In this document: one piece after another, positions 1-10,497 of the stretch | How positions within the stretch are numbered: position 1 is the first letter of the stretch | Layout of the letters: every line of letters begins with the position of its first letter | From: Mesostigma viride | Taxonomy: Eukaryota; Streptophyta; Mesostigmatophyceae; Mesostigmatales; Mesostigmataceae | DNA length: 64,000 nucleotides | Direction of reading: 5' to 3' | NCBI GenBank assembly: GCA_009746045.1 | Contig: RPFO01000104.1 | Location: 5,779,895-5,843,894 of the forward strand | Translations under genes and position numbers: made by a program | The notes under the pieces: generated by a model | Seen by the model: the letters and a program-made list of their open reading frames with translations, nothing else | What the model was told of the DNA's origin: nothing | Database searches by the model: none

Positions 1-1067
1 GCTGTGACAAATTTGTTGTGCCATGCATCCAGCAAAGAAGAGTACACGCCGCCACGCACCATGCGCGCAGTTGCCATGCAGCACATACACGAGGCACCCT
101 GCATTGGTACCTTCACGTTCCGACTGACCCATGCATCAGGCAGGTGCAGGGGCAAGCGGCCCCACCACGCACATCAACCAAGTACGTAAAGCGCCCCGGC
201 ATGCGCATACTCCACAGCCATTGCACATGGGACTACCCCGACACGACTCCGTACCCCCAAACTAGCATCCAGAACACACGAGGAGGGCACGCATCGGAAA
301 TCTTGGTGGAAGAACTACACAAAAGCTGTGGAAAGGCATGAGAGAAACTAAAGATTCCCACCATGTGAGGACCGGCATGCCTTGATGTGAGGGGATAGCC
401 GCCGGCTCGAGAGAGGCAGGTCGTCCCCAGTTCTGCCATGCCCCAAGCATCCTCTTTTCGGTCACATTCACTTCACACACCCTTCTATCCGCAACCCTTC
501 CCCCCCTACCACCCCGGGCAGCCGCCCTCCCTACCTGCGTGTTGCTCTGATCCCGTGCCCCTACCGACGCGGTCAGCCGCTGCAAGAACAGCCTGCCTGC
601 CTGCGCGTTTGTCGGCGTGATGTCTGGCGGCGGGGGGCAGAGGGAGTGATGGTGGGTGGGGAAGCAGGGAATTACACGCACAAGTGGAGGAGCGGGTGAG
701 GAGCCGCAAGGCAGCAAGAGGACAAGCGCAGGCGAGCAGGTGAGCAAAGCAGTCCCAAAAACGAGCTGACTTACCACATGCCACATGGTGCATCGCATAA
801 GACACATGGCGCTGTGGCGCATGACTGCCCGACGCCGTGCAAGCTCGTAATCCTACCCAACAACACCATCACCGACTCTCCAGAATACAACCCAACCCCC
901 GGACAACACATCGTCACCTTGTTGACTGACATGCTACCAACAGCTCGACGGAACCAGAGCCATATGCTGTCCACCTGCCAAGCTCCGTAAGACCTAAATA
1001 GCTACAGGCATGGATATAAGATAGCGGCAGGCTTGAGCTACCATGGTCCAATTTCTCCATAGAACGG
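1..1067. other. No gene recognised
   Basis: Mixed-composition sequence. Open frames occur on both strands (for example 262-822 minus) but they overlap one another, are rich in Pro, Arg and Cys, and show no domain or family motif. A pyrimidine-rich then purine-rich stretch lies at about 470-720. I see no convincing exon here. Confidence 0.5.
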
Positions 1068-1631
1068 CCTGCGCTGGTTGTCCCTCATGGTCACTATAGA
1101 ATAGTAATGCCATGCCTGCGCTGGTTGTCCCATGGATATCATGGTCACCATAGAATAGTAATGCCATGCCTGCGCTGGTTGTCTCATGGATATCATGGTC
1201 ACTATAGAATAGTAATGCCATGCCTGCGCTGGTTGTCCCATGGATATCATGGTCACCATAGAATAGTAATGCCATGCCTGCGCTGGTTGTCTCATGGATA
1301 TCATGGTCACTATAGAATAGTAATGCCATGCCTGCGCTGGTTGTCTCATGGACACCATGGTCACTATAGAATAGTAATGCCATGCCTGCGCTGGTTGTCT
1401 CATGGATATCATGGTCACTATAGAATAGTAATGCCATGCCTGCGCTGGTTGTCCCATGGATATCATGGTCACTATAGAATAGTAATGCCATGCCTGCGCT
1501 GGTTGTCTCATGGACACCATGGTCACTATAGAATAGTAATGCCATGCCTGCGCTGGTTGTCTCATGGATATCATGGTCACCATAGAATAGTAATGCCATG
1601 CCTGCGCTGGTTGTCCCATGGATATGGATAG
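1068..1631. repeat. 54-bp minisatellite, about 10 copies
   Basis: A 54-bp unit beginning ATGCCATGCCTGCGCTGG is repeated head to tail about ten times. Copies differ mainly by C/T changes (GTCCCATGG versus GTCTCATGG, GGATATCAT versus GGACACCAT, CACTATAG versus CACCATAG). Because 54 is divisible by 3, several frames stay open on both strands (an 18-residue periodic peptide), so the open frames here are by-products of the repeat. Confidence 0.95.
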
Positions 1632-2087
1632 AGAGAGGTAAGGAGCACCAATACAAATATAGATGAGGAAAGGAATAAAATAATACCAATACAAATATTG
1701 ATCAGGAAAATATAAGCGTGCCGGATGCCTACCTGGCGCCGCACCCGAGGGCGCACTCCTGGCATCCGGGAGCATCGCCTGCCCGCAGTTGGCGCGCGCC
1801 GCCACAACCTTGAGGTCATCGACCAGCTGCCGAAAATAGACCCGGCAAACATGCACGCAGGAAGAAAAAGACGAGCCGAGAGCGGACAAAAAAAATACAC
1901 ATGGGCAATGAAACGAATATCGGGGGTCTGCCGTGTAAGACGCAATCATGGGTGGCGGGGGGAAAGGCACACGAGGGAAAGCACATGGGTGGCATTTGCA
2001 CCTAGCACGAGGAAAGGCGCCGCAATAAGACAGCTGCCCGGAGTGCGCAGGTAGGGGCAGTCAACGGGGCGAATGGGGAGTGCCATT
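1632..2087. other. No gene recognised
   Basis: Unique sequence between two tandem arrays. It contains short open frames on both strands without recognisable motifs. Confidence 0.4.
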
Positions 2088-2361
2088 GGTGGGTGGGTGG
2101 GTGGGTGGGTGGGCGGGCGGGCGGGCGGGCGGGCGGCGGGGGTGGGCGGGCGGGCGGCGGGCGGGCGGGCGGGCGGGCGGGCGGGCGGCGGGCGGGCGGC
2201 GGGCGGGCGGGCGGGCGGGCGGGCGGGCGGGCGGGCGGGCGCGGGCGGGCGGCGGGCGGGCGGGCGGGCGGGTGGGTGGGTGGGTGGGTGGGTGGGTGGG
2301 TGGGTGGGTGGGTGGGTGGGTGGGTGGGTGGGTGGGTGGGTGGGTGGGTGGGTGGGTGGGT
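2088..2361. repeat. GGGT/GGGC microsatellite
   Basis: About 270 bp of GGGT and GGGC tetranucleotides on the plus strand. Pure GGGT blocks lie at both ends and a GGGC/GGC block in the middle. The spaced G-runs could form G-quadruplexes. Gly/Trp/Val/Arg and Pro/His/Thr open frames across it are artefacts of the repeat. Confidence 0.95.
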
Positions 2362-3378
2362 TATGCGGTAGATGCAATGACGACAGCAAAGCGTGGGCCA
2401 AACAGGGCACGCCCAAGCAACGGAAACGGCCTGTGAACATTGCGTTCCCAAACGGATCATCCATCGACAAGCAAACGTGTGGAAGATGAGGCGTGGAAGG
2501 GCATCCGACGGGAAACAGGGGCTGGAGAGGGTGGGCGGGTGAGAAGGTGCTGTGGGTGCGGTGTGGGGTGGGCGGGCGGTGGGGTAGGGTGGGGTGGCGG
2601 ACGGGGGGGAACAAGGGGGGGACGGGGGGGGGGCACCTCGCCTTGAGAGCTTGAAGTACACCCATAACCCAAACATCCCTGATGCCAAGCCGCGCAAAAC
2701 CATCCTCACTCAAAACCATCTGCCATCCAACCATACCCAGCTGCCCAGATGAATTACCATGAAAGTTCAAAAACCCAATTGTACCATAAAGAAATAGTCA
2801 AGCCCCCCCCCCCCCTCATCTTCTAGAGCAAGCCTCAGCCAGTATGCATGGCAACGGAACATGCACGCTGATGGCTGGGTAGACTGCTCCATGGGACTAA
2901 GAACTGTGAAAGGCAATCATGGACTATGAGGTTAAGTCAGACCCTGAGTAAGATTTAGTGACCAAGTCAGTAGTTGTCGACTACTACCAACGAAGTTGCA
3001 GACCTAACAAAGGCAGGTAAAACCACTCTCAGTAAACACAGACAGTACCTGTCAAGGATTACTCTGCTTAGTCGTAGAGATCAACATATCGCTACCGGTG
3101 CAACAGATGGAGAGCAACATTATGTGTCATTAAAAAAAAAAAAAAAAATCCACAAACTTAGTTTTGCCACCCAGGCCGCTTCATTTCCTCGGCGACATCC
3201 CCGTGCTAAATGATGGGTTGAACACAAACTTATGGAGGAAAAACAGTGGTCCGCCCCGCCACTGATGACCCAAGACCTTGTGTTCTATCTTTCGTTTACC
3301 CGTCTGAAACATACGCCGCTGGCAAACTCATAATGGAAACTTCAACAACGACAGCAAAAAAAATCGAAGGGGACGAAC
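2362..3378. other. Intergenic or intronic; G-rich tract and homopolymers
   Basis: It contains a G-rich tract (about 2520-2640), a poly-C run near 2803-2815 and a poly-A run near 3132-3147. It lies downstream of the BRE1-like exon on the minus strand and may hold that gene's introns. I could not identify a further exon. Confidence 0.4.
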
Positions 3379-3543
3379 CTGGTTCCAGCATCTGCTGAGA
3401 CGAGATATGTTGTTGTCATAAGCTGCCGCTTTCTTCTTTAGGGTGGAGACCTGGGATTCCAAATCCCTGCTCTCGCCCTTCAGAAATTCGACATGAGCAA
3501 CAAGCTTTTCGTTTTGAAACCTCAGAACCGCCTCCGGGTCCGC
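3379..3543 (-). CDS. Exon of a BRE1/HUB-like histone H2B E3 ubiquitin ligase
   Basis: On the minus strand a polypyrimidine tract ending in TGCAG precedes a 165-nt, phase-0 open segment of 55 codons that ends at CAG followed by a GTTCGT donor. The peptide begins ADPEAVLRFQNEKLV and ends LSRCWNQ. It has heptad-like spacing of a coiled coil. The pattern of a conserved 'x-RFQNxKL' stretch followed about 40 residues later by an 'N..L..L...W.Q' stretch is characteristic of the N-terminal coiled coil of BRE1 (RNF20/40 in animals, HUB1/2 in plants), which monoubiquitinates histone H2B with an E2 partner. The C-terminal RING is not in view and neighbouring exons were not found. The assignment rests on one exon recalled against the family. 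An unrelated coiled-coil protein is the alternative. Confidence 0.6.
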
Positions 3544-5447
3544 CTGCACCAGGGAAGCCAACGCACCGGTATAAAGGCATAAAGACAACTTACACCCGTC
3601 AGGCACGCCCGGCTGCCTTTATTATGCGGGGAAAAAGCACCCGCCCATATTTGATAAGAATGCAAGTTATAAACATATACAGGCATGTAAAAATGGCAAG
3701 CGAGTCAATAAAATTGCTACCCACCATAGCAGCTTGTAAAATTGCAAACTAAGTCATGGCTTCATCGAGTCATGGCAGACTATGGGTGGAAGCCTTACGG
3801 CCTTCAGCACGGATGACCCCATGCCAGCCTATTGGGGCCCCTATAGCCAAGAGACACGGAGAGGGGAGGGGGAAACAGGAGCGATGCTCAGTAATATAAT
3901 AAGCGGTTGTGCCGTGGATGGCGGAGCCTCATGACGTGCCGTTCTTCATCGGGCGGCTATCGCCATGCGTGCGCTTTTAGATCAGGGTGGGCATGGCAGA
4001 GACCAAGGCGACCGGGCAGCGGGTAGCGGGCAGCCGAGTCCCACGTTTTCTTGGCTCTTGCATCGCGACGGGCTGATTAGGCGCCTTGTTGGGCTACACT
4101 GGACTTACAGTGTACACCGTCCGCATTGGAAGTTCTAACTAAAGAATTAGCTTCTGGAAAATGTTCTGGCTGAAAACCATAAAAAAAAACAAAAGAAAAT
4201 TAATTAATTAACTCCGGGGGCTGAGGACTGGACTCAACAAACAAACAAACAAAATTAATTAATTAACTCATGTGGGCTCTGGGTATCACTGACCTCCACT
4301 GACTCTAGCCTATGGCCGCCGAAGGGGGGCCGCCGGGCCGGATTGCCGGCCGAATTGGGGGCGGCGTGTACGATATCTACCAAACAAACAAAAGAAATTT
4401 ATTAATTAAATAAGTACCCATGTGCCTTGAACGGCTGTAGGACAAACAAACAAACCAAAGGTTTTAATTAAATAATAAAAACCCGGGACTCTGACTGGCT
4501 CCCCAACAAACAATCCAGGGTTATTCGTAATGCAAATACGGCAAAAATTGACCCATAATAACAAACTTCCAATGCGGACGGTGTACTGAGACGACAATTG
4601 GAAACCGACCAACCACTCCACCCTGAAAGGTAGAATCATACAGTACAGTACAGTACTGTAGGCTGGTCCGGCCTGATGGTCTAACCCTGATGAAATGCTC
4701 AAAGGTTTATACCTGAACCCAGAGGGTACTCCAGTGAGTACGGGTTCCCACAAGATGAGCTCGAGAGGTGATTTCATTCTTCCCCTAGTATTGCACTTGT
4801 AGACTGTTCGAACATTGGTGGTATCAAAGTAAGAGTTCAGGAATAGTACAGAAACGTCGCCTACCAGTGTGCAGAGGAAGCCTGGCCCAGGCCTGTGCAA
4901 CTAATGTCTGGGCCTCTGGGGCTCTGACGTACACCTATTTACCTGGAAATCTGGGCCAGCGGCGTGGGCCACAACAACAACAACAACGCCGCAATGGTAC
5001 TGTAGACCTGACCAAGTGACCAGTTGAGTTGAGTTTATCCCGCGCCGGTGGACCGACAGGGTTATTCTAGATAGACCTGACCAGTGTTGTTGTCATGTTT
5101 TTGACTGTTGTCGGTGTTCTGTCCAGTCCGTCAGTCATCAGTCACAGTCAGTTGGATGACTTGGATCCCACGAGTCATTGCCAGGCAGAGATTACCGGCA
5201 GGACCCGAGGGCAGAGTGTACACTGAGGCCCGCGAAGCACGACGGAGTCAGATAATTTTTCGCGGTTCCATACCCCGCTCGATTGGCCTCCCTCTGCGGC
5301 TGGTCGCTTCGCAGATTGCGTGTAAACCTGACGCAACTTTTTGGATAGATAATCTGGCCATGCGGCCTGTATCAGCGGCTCCACCAAGATATGAGCGCGG
5401 GTTAAGTTAGACCGTTTCGGTGGGGCGTGATTTTTTTATGATCGTGA
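3544..5447. other. Non-coding; AT-rich blocks and a short inverted-repeat element
   Basis: No exon recognised. It holds AAAC and TTAATTAA low-complexity blocks (about 4180-4270 and 4380-4480), the inverted-repeat element annotated separately, a CAGTA palindromic run near 4638, and a CAA triplet run near 4971. The last part is presumably upstream of the gene starting at 5448. No core promoter motif was evident. Confidence 0.4.
4112..4586. mobile_element. MITE-like element with 23-bp perfect terminal inverted repeats
   Basis: The 23 bp at 4112-4134, starting GTACACCGTCCGCATTGG, recur as an exact reverse complement at 4564-4586. The 430 bp between them are AT-rich with TTAATTAA and AAAC runs and have no convincing gene. 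A target duplication could not be defined, so a chance inverted repeat or a foldback remnant remains possible. Confidence 0.5.
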
Positions 5448-7412
5448 ATGGGAGGAGAGCCAGTGGAAGACCCGATGGAGGCGGCATCTCATCAGTCTCC
5501 TGTGTACGGGAAGCATCAAAAAGGAAAGCGGCCCGGGATTGCTAAACCCGGTGTTCTTGTTAAATGGAGGGTCTTCTTTGCGAGCGCCGCTGGTCAACGG
5601 ATTCTCGTCGGCGCTGGTACCACGGCATTCTTCCTCTTGGTCCTCACCATCGCTCTGGTGGCACACAGCACAGGGCACACGGCTCTAGCCGCCAAGCATA
5701 TGCGTGGCGCCCTTGTCCATGGCAGGAAGAATGCTGCCACCTTTTTTGCGGGTGTTTCTAAACGGAAGAGGGTCGAAGTGCCCGCGAGCGACGAGAATGA
5801 AGACCCCATTGCCGTCCAAAAGAAAAACGTGAAATTGATGAGTGAGTTTAGCGAGAAGCGGGATTTCGAGGAGAAGCTGGATTCCTGGGCGGAGGAAGTA
5901 GAGGGGGAAATCACCCCCACGCAGGAGAAAAACCTTCAAATCATGCGGGAGCTGGCCGAGTCGAACGAGTTCCGGGAGGCGCTCTCCGGCTGGCTGTCGA
6001 TGAGGGGGGATGTGTCCACGCCCGAGCAGGAGAAAAACCTGCGGCTCATGGCCGAGCTAAGCGACTCGTGGGCGTTCAAGGACAAGATGTCCACGTGGAC
6101 GCAGGAGGGCGCGCAGGACGCGGTGACGCCCGAACGCGAGAAGAACCTCAAGCTGATGCAGGACCTGAGCGAGTCCCAGGACTTCCGCGAGAAGATGTCC
6201 TCCTGGGTCGAAGCGCGTAAGTCCAACACGATGACGCCCGAGCAGCAGAAAAACATCCGCCTCTGGCTCAGCTACATGAGCCGAAAGGCCGCCGCGGCCC
6301 AGGCCGGCTCGGCAAGCCTGAGTGTCGATGACTCGGCCTCTGCATCCGACATGGCGTCCTCCGACGTGGCATCCTCAGAGCTACCCTCCGATGTCTCGGA
6401 ATTAGAAGCCGCAGCCGCGGCCGCCGCGGACCCTGCCCCCGCGGGAAAGACGGCCGCGGTCGTCACGTGGCTCCCCTTGGAGCGCAACTGCCCGACGTGC
6501 GCCCCCCAGGAGTCCTCCCCCGGCGCCTGCCTCGTGCTCACGCTCTATAACTCTTTCCGCCGGCGCGGGCTAACCCACATCATGGACTTTGTCGTCCTCG
6601 TCCCGGACGACGCGCCGGCCTCGCACGTCTCCCCGCTCCAACGAGAGGCCAACATCATCGTGAAGCGGCCCACCATGTTCGGCCCCCACACAGAGCTGTC
6701 CTCGATGGACCCCCTGCTGAAGCTGTTCGGCCTCATGCTCGTCGAGTACGCCACCGTGGCGGTGATCGCTCCTGGGGCGGTGATCACGGGCGACATGTCC
6801 ACTGCACCGCTCGCGCACGCGGTCGCTGCCGCGCAGGGGGTCGGCATGGTGTCCACCCAGGGGCCCCTGGCCCCTCTGAGTGGGGACTTCTTCATCGTCC
6901 ACCCGAAGTCGGACTCCTTCCTCGAGATCGAGGACTTGTGGCGGCGGCGCACGGACGCGTTCAACCCTGCGAACGGGTGGGAGAATTTCGGGCCGCTGCC
7001 CACATGGCCCGGGGCGGCCCACCCTGGCGGGGGTGAACGGCCCGACTCCCTCCACTGGTCGTTCCCGAATGCAGGCGGCACCGACGGCATGCTCTATTAC
7101 TACTACGCGCTGCGCGACAAGTCCTTTAAGGCGGTCGCGGCGGACAGTGTCCCTGTGAGGTCGTTTGGGGTCACATCGGCGGGCGACCCAGCGGCACTCG
7201 CCCCCTGGCAGCCGTGTTCCGCGCGCCAGGGCAAGGGGAGCATGAGCGGGTGTGAGGAGAAGCGCGCGGAATGCTGGGAGATGTGGTGGGGGGAGTACGA
7301 CCTGGCGGCGGGGCGCGACACGTTCGAGGGCACAATATGCAACGGACAGCTGGCGGACACGCGGGCGACCATGAGTGGTGGAGTGCCCACAAAGTGCGAG
7401 GCCAGGAATTGA
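5448..7412 (+). CDS. Type II membrane GT8-like glycosyltransferase with five-fold EKNL repeats
   Basis: An uninterrupted 654-codon frame. The N-terminal ~50 residues are basic and cytosol-facing. One hydrophobic segment (about residues 55-80, containing FFLLVLTIALVAH) makes a signal anchor as in Golgi glycosyltransferases. Residues ~120-285 are five ~35-residue repeats built on 'TPEQEKNLRLMAELS...FREKMSSW', probably a helical stalk. A linker rich in Ala, Ser and Asp follows. Residues ~335-610 resemble glycogenin-like GT8 enzymes: 'CLVLTLYNSFRRRG' then 'VVLVPDDAP', 'LLKLFGLMLVEYATVAVI', 'GDFFIVHPKSDSF' and 'GGTDGMLYYYY'. The metal-binding DXD expected after the 'vEYatV' strand is replaced by APGAV, so activity or metal use may differ. 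The substrate is unknown. The ATG at 5448 is chosen because it precedes the anchor. The 181- and 161-aa minus-strand frames are antisense shadows. Confidence 0.75.
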   Translation: MGGEPVEDPMEAASHQSPVYGKHQKGKRPGIAKPGVLVKWRVFFASAAGQRILVGAGTTAFFLLVLTIALVAHSTGHTALAAKHMRGALVHGRKNAATFFAGVSKRKRVEVPASDENEDPIAVQKKNVKLMSEFSEKRDFEEKLDSWAEEVEGEITPTQEKNLQIMRELAESNEFREALSGWLSMRGDVSTPEQEKNLRLMAELSDSWAFKDKMSTWTQEGAQDAVTPEREKNLKLMQDLSESQDFREKMSSWVEARKSNTMTPEQQKNIRLWLSYMSRKAAAAQAGSASLSVDDSASASDMASSDVASSELPSDVSELEAAAAAAADPAPAGKTAAVVTWLPLERNCPTCAPQESSPGACLVLTLYNSFRRRGLTHIMDFVVLVPDDAPASHVSPLQREANIIVKRPTMFGPHTELSSMDPLLKLFGLMLVEYATVAVIAPGAVITGDMSTAPLAHAVAAAQGVGMVSTQGPLAPLSGDFFIVHPKSDSFLEIEDLWRRRTDAFNPANGWENFGPLPTWPGAAHPGGGERPDSLHWSFPNAGGTDGMLYYYYALRDKSFKAVAADSVPVRSFGVTSAGDPAALAPWQPCSARQGKGSMSGCEEKRAECWEMWWGEYDLAAGRDTFEGTICNGQLADTRATMSGGVPTKCEARN

Positions 7413-7542
7413 GTTTGCCGGTGCACAACCAAACTGTAACGGAGCCGGGGCGTAGGAAAGTCAGCCGCCGGGGGGTTGCAGGGTATTGAGGCTGGGCGCA
7501 GGAAGTGAAACCCAGGGTGCTGAAAGCAGGCTGAGGGTCAGC
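7413..7542. other. 3' flank of the glycosyltransferase gene
   Basis: A short unique GC-rich flank. No polyadenylation signal stands out. Confidence 0.3.
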
Positions 7543-7735
7543 GTGAGTTAGTATGCCGTATAATATGGTACATACGCCGTATTATACAATACCGGGGGTG
7601 GGGGTGGGGGGACGTATTGCCGTATTGTGTATAGTACACGATAATACGCGACAAAACGCGTATAATACGCAATACAGCAATACGCCGAGGTCTGGCGTAT
7701 TGCCGTACTAGACGTACTAACTCGCACTGCAGAGG
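7543..7735. repeat. Small inverted-repeat, TACG-rich element
   Basis: The ends carry imperfect inverted repeats: GAGTTAGTATG on the left and, on the opposite strand, GAGTTAGTACG on the right. The interior is dense in TACGCC, GTATTA and CGTATAATACG motifs, like the subterminal parts of the hAT-like element at 20235-21615. It is probably a short non-autonomous DNA element or a solo remnant. No clear target duplication. Confidence 0.45.
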
Positions 7736-8388
7736 GTACAGTTTTTGGAAATGAATGGAGGTGGAAATTTGTAGCCCTGTATCTTAAAAGTATGGCTGGC
7801 TAACTTTCTGAGCGAGACCTAGACGGTTAGTTAAATAGAAACTCACTGATCAGTGCGTTTGTTCCTGGCAGGCAGGATTGTCCAACCAGAGATAGGGTGC
7901 TGAAGTTGTGGAAAAGCAGCGAGCGCGGACTGCATGCCTCCAGCGATATATGTATGAAGTGAGACACACCAATTTTGCTTTTTGGGAGTCTCCTTCCCAC
8001 CTAATTTCGTTTTCCTATTGTACGTTTTTATATCTTATCATCAATGAGACAACCAGCGTTTTTTATCATATCATATTTATTTCATCTATGATCATTTTTC
8101 TTTCTACTGTTATCTTTCTAATTATAATTTATTATCTTTACTATTGTGAGATAATTACTCTTATAGTGAGATAATTACTCTAACGTTAAAGTGTATATTG
8201 TAGGGCTCCGCCCCTACTAATTTCCGAGGTCCCTTCCGCAGCCCTCTCTCCAGAAGTCCTAGCTGAATTATGCGCCCCCATTCGGGTATTCCGCATTGAT
8301 TCCCATTTGAACGCGTCCACACGTACTCCATTCTCTCCTGAACATTCCCACGTTCCACACTCCATTCTCTCATGAACATTTCCATGTG
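7736..8388. other. AT-rich sequence, no gene recognised
   Basis: The stretch 7970-8190 is strongly AT-rich and pyrimidine-rich, with a duplicated 'GTGAGATAATTACTCT' near 8150-8180. No exon was identified. Confidence 0.4.
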
Positions 8389-8935
8389 AAAATTAAATGA
8401 AATTAAACTATAACATGCCTCCGAGCACGCTCAGGACGCGGAGGCGGCCCAGCTAGTGCATCGCAGATGCCAAGGCCTGCCAAGCTCGCAACCAAGGCAA
8501 GGACATGTGGTACCACCTCGACCGGCTCGGCGGCCGGCGGCAGCGCACCCCGGTGGAGCACACGGGGGACGACACGGCGCCGGTCAGCCTTGACCGCTGG
8601 TTGGCCCACAATGTTTCCTTGACAGGTGGGGCTCGCGCCCCCCCCCCCGCCGCTTCACCCCGAGACGGCCGCCCGCCTCGGGGTTGCCGGACCCCCGCCG
8701 CCGCCAGCGCCCTCCTCCTCGGCCGCGGACTACCAAGTCCCCGCCTAATTGCAGGAGGGCTGCCTTGCCACCGACGACGTCGTCCACCCCTTCACTTTGA
8801 AGGAATTGGACGGCGCCCTTGCTCGCCTGCGGTACGATGCGGCGGTCGGTGCCGACCACCTTTCTGCTGAGCTGCTGAAGACCCCTGATCCGGCGGTTAG
8901 GGATCTTCTGCTGGCGTTCTGCAACCCGTAATTAA
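8389..8935 (+). pseudogene. LINE C fragment: inverted 3' tail plus RT N-terminal region
   Basis: Positions 8389-8413 are the 3' terminus of LINE C in minus orientation (AATTAA-type tail, then TAACATGCCTCCG). From about 8414 the sequence switches to plus orientation and encodes the region entering the reverse transcriptase domain: 'FTLKELDGALARLRYDAAVG' followed by 'ADHLSAELLKTPD', the motif seen before RT motif A in non-LTR retrotransposons (El.Al..lk..kA.G.D...elLk). It is cut off after 'LLAFCNP' and has frame changes and poly-C runs. Such head-to-head organisation is like the internal inversions left by twin priming. It is non-functional. Confidence 0.65.
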
Positions 8936-9188
8936 CAATCATGTCCCCCATAGCGGTGACACCCGCCAAAGGGCCGGGGGGGGGGGGGGACAACGGTCCG
9001 AGCCCCGCCAAAGTGCAGCCTCGTAAGAAGGACAAGAAAAGTGGCGCGAAATGAGATTTTTGGTGTGTGCGTGCACGACGGTGACCGAATTTCCACCGAC
9101 AGGCCTGGCGGCCTGGCAGGCTATCGTGAGCGAATAAATAGGCAGTATCGAGGCTGGAAATTTTAGTGTATGCTCCTAGGATCATAGA

Positions 9189-9890
9189 TTACTTGCCATG
9201 ATTTTTTTCTTTCCATTGTACTGAAGATATATCGTCATCCGGCATAAGTGTAAAGACCTGGTTCATCCCCATGAGTGCATGGAAGACTTCCAGTGGGCTG
9301 GGGGCATCATTGTTAGGGCCCAGGTCCCATACTTTGTGTTGTTCCGTCGCCAGGAGCCAGTAACGACGCATGGCCAGGTTCCAAGAGGAGATAAACCGGC
9401 GGACCACGGCACCTCTAGTGTACGCGGCACGTAACGTGAATACGGTCTCGTTGCGAACTTGCCATGTGGTGTGAAGCATCGTCGTGCGTAGCCATATCCA
9501 TGCCATCTGGTTGGCTGTGAGGCTCGCGTCCCGTAATCCCGTGATGCCGAAAACAACCGTAGATAGTGTGACGTACAGTGGGAGGAGATGTAATAGCCAT
9601 CCACTTTGCCCATATATACCCAGCTGCCATTGCCAAACCCCTGCGAGTTGGCAGTCCAGAAATCTGTGCTCAATTGTTTCATCTGGAAAGTTGCGTAAGC
9701 ACGCCGCCGCGTGGGAGTACCGATGGTGCAGTTGGGATCGAGTTGACCCGGCCCGATGGCCTGATGCATAAGCAGGTGCTGGACATCGGTGGTGGCCCGT
9801 TTGTCAACCATGCAATGGGTGATCAACTGCCAAGGTAATGTTCTTGATCCAGGTGTAGCCCGGCCACTCGGGGTGCCAGCGCAGGCGACC
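9189..9890 (-). pseudogene. LINE B copy 1, C-terminal zf-RVT-like end
   Basis: A minus-strand fragment homologous to 21624-22080 and 19990-20226. Pieces in different frames carry 'MAWIWLRTTMLHT' and 'WQVRNETVFT', the Trp/Arg-Asn pattern typical of the C-terminus of LINE ORF2 after the zf-RVT zinc-binding segment. The reading frame is broken by small indels. Upstream (on the minus strand) it meets the element D insertion at the duplicated octamer TGGGTGCA and resumes at 15289. Because the hAT-like element is absent here, 9429-9436 gives the empty-site sequence ACGTAACG for the insertion at 20235. Confidence 0.75.
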
Positions 9891-9919
9891 TGGGTGCATT
9901 AATTATAATCAGGAACATC

Positions 9920-9933
9920 ACTCCGTTGGGAGT
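9920..9933 (-). other. 3'-terminal hairpin of a D element
   Basis: On the minus strand this reads ACTCC-CAAC-GGAGT, a 5-bp stem with a CAAC loop, followed by TGATGTTCC and an AT-rich tail. The same hairpin occurs at 11502-11515, 31366-31379, 31576-31589 and 45953-45966, always next to the end of a D element. Confidence 0.7.
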
Positions 9934-10497
9934 CAATGTAGCACATGTCCCTGAGAAGGGGCATATGGCTTTTAATACATTCTAGGCTACTTCCTGCAAG
10001 GGTGGGAATGTAAGCGACCCTTGCTCTAGGTGCACCAAGGCACCTGCACCCTCATAATCTTCACACTATGCCCAGCGAAGGGGGAGTATGTTATGTGGGG
10101 GAAGATCATCATGGCTATACAACAAGAGCTAGGACATGGCTTCTCTACAGAGAGCATCTCTCTGCATGGCATAGCATGGCGAAATTCTTAATGCAACATC
10201 CATGGGGGTCCCATTATAGGCACATGTGGCTTGGCTAAACATAGCCAGGGCGTAGCATGGCTGTACTAGGACTAGGCTAAGGCTATGGCTGGTTGTGTAC
10301 CGTGCGTTGGCGGCACGTGACTAGGTGTGTTGGCACAGCTAGGCAAACATTCTAGGCATGGCTGCCTTAGCGGCAGTGACGCCAATGGTTACAAGCTAGG
10401 GCTGTTGCTATTCTAGCCCGCTGGGGGCGTCCACATCTTGTGGTTGATCATCAGGTCCCCGCCCCTCCAGTACACCTTGGGCTTCTGGGGGTCCTGC

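Noticed and set aside
994-1970. 231- and 310-aa minus-strand repeat proteins over the 54-bp minisatellite
   Set aside because: The frames are open only because the unit is 54 bp; no conserved flanks or splice signals support a gene.
1946-2770. Pro/His/Thr- and Gly/Trp-rich proteins over the GGGT/GGGC tract
   Set aside because: Microsatellite translation.
6545-7090. 181-aa minus-strand frame
   Set aside because: Antisense shadow of the glycosyltransferase domain.
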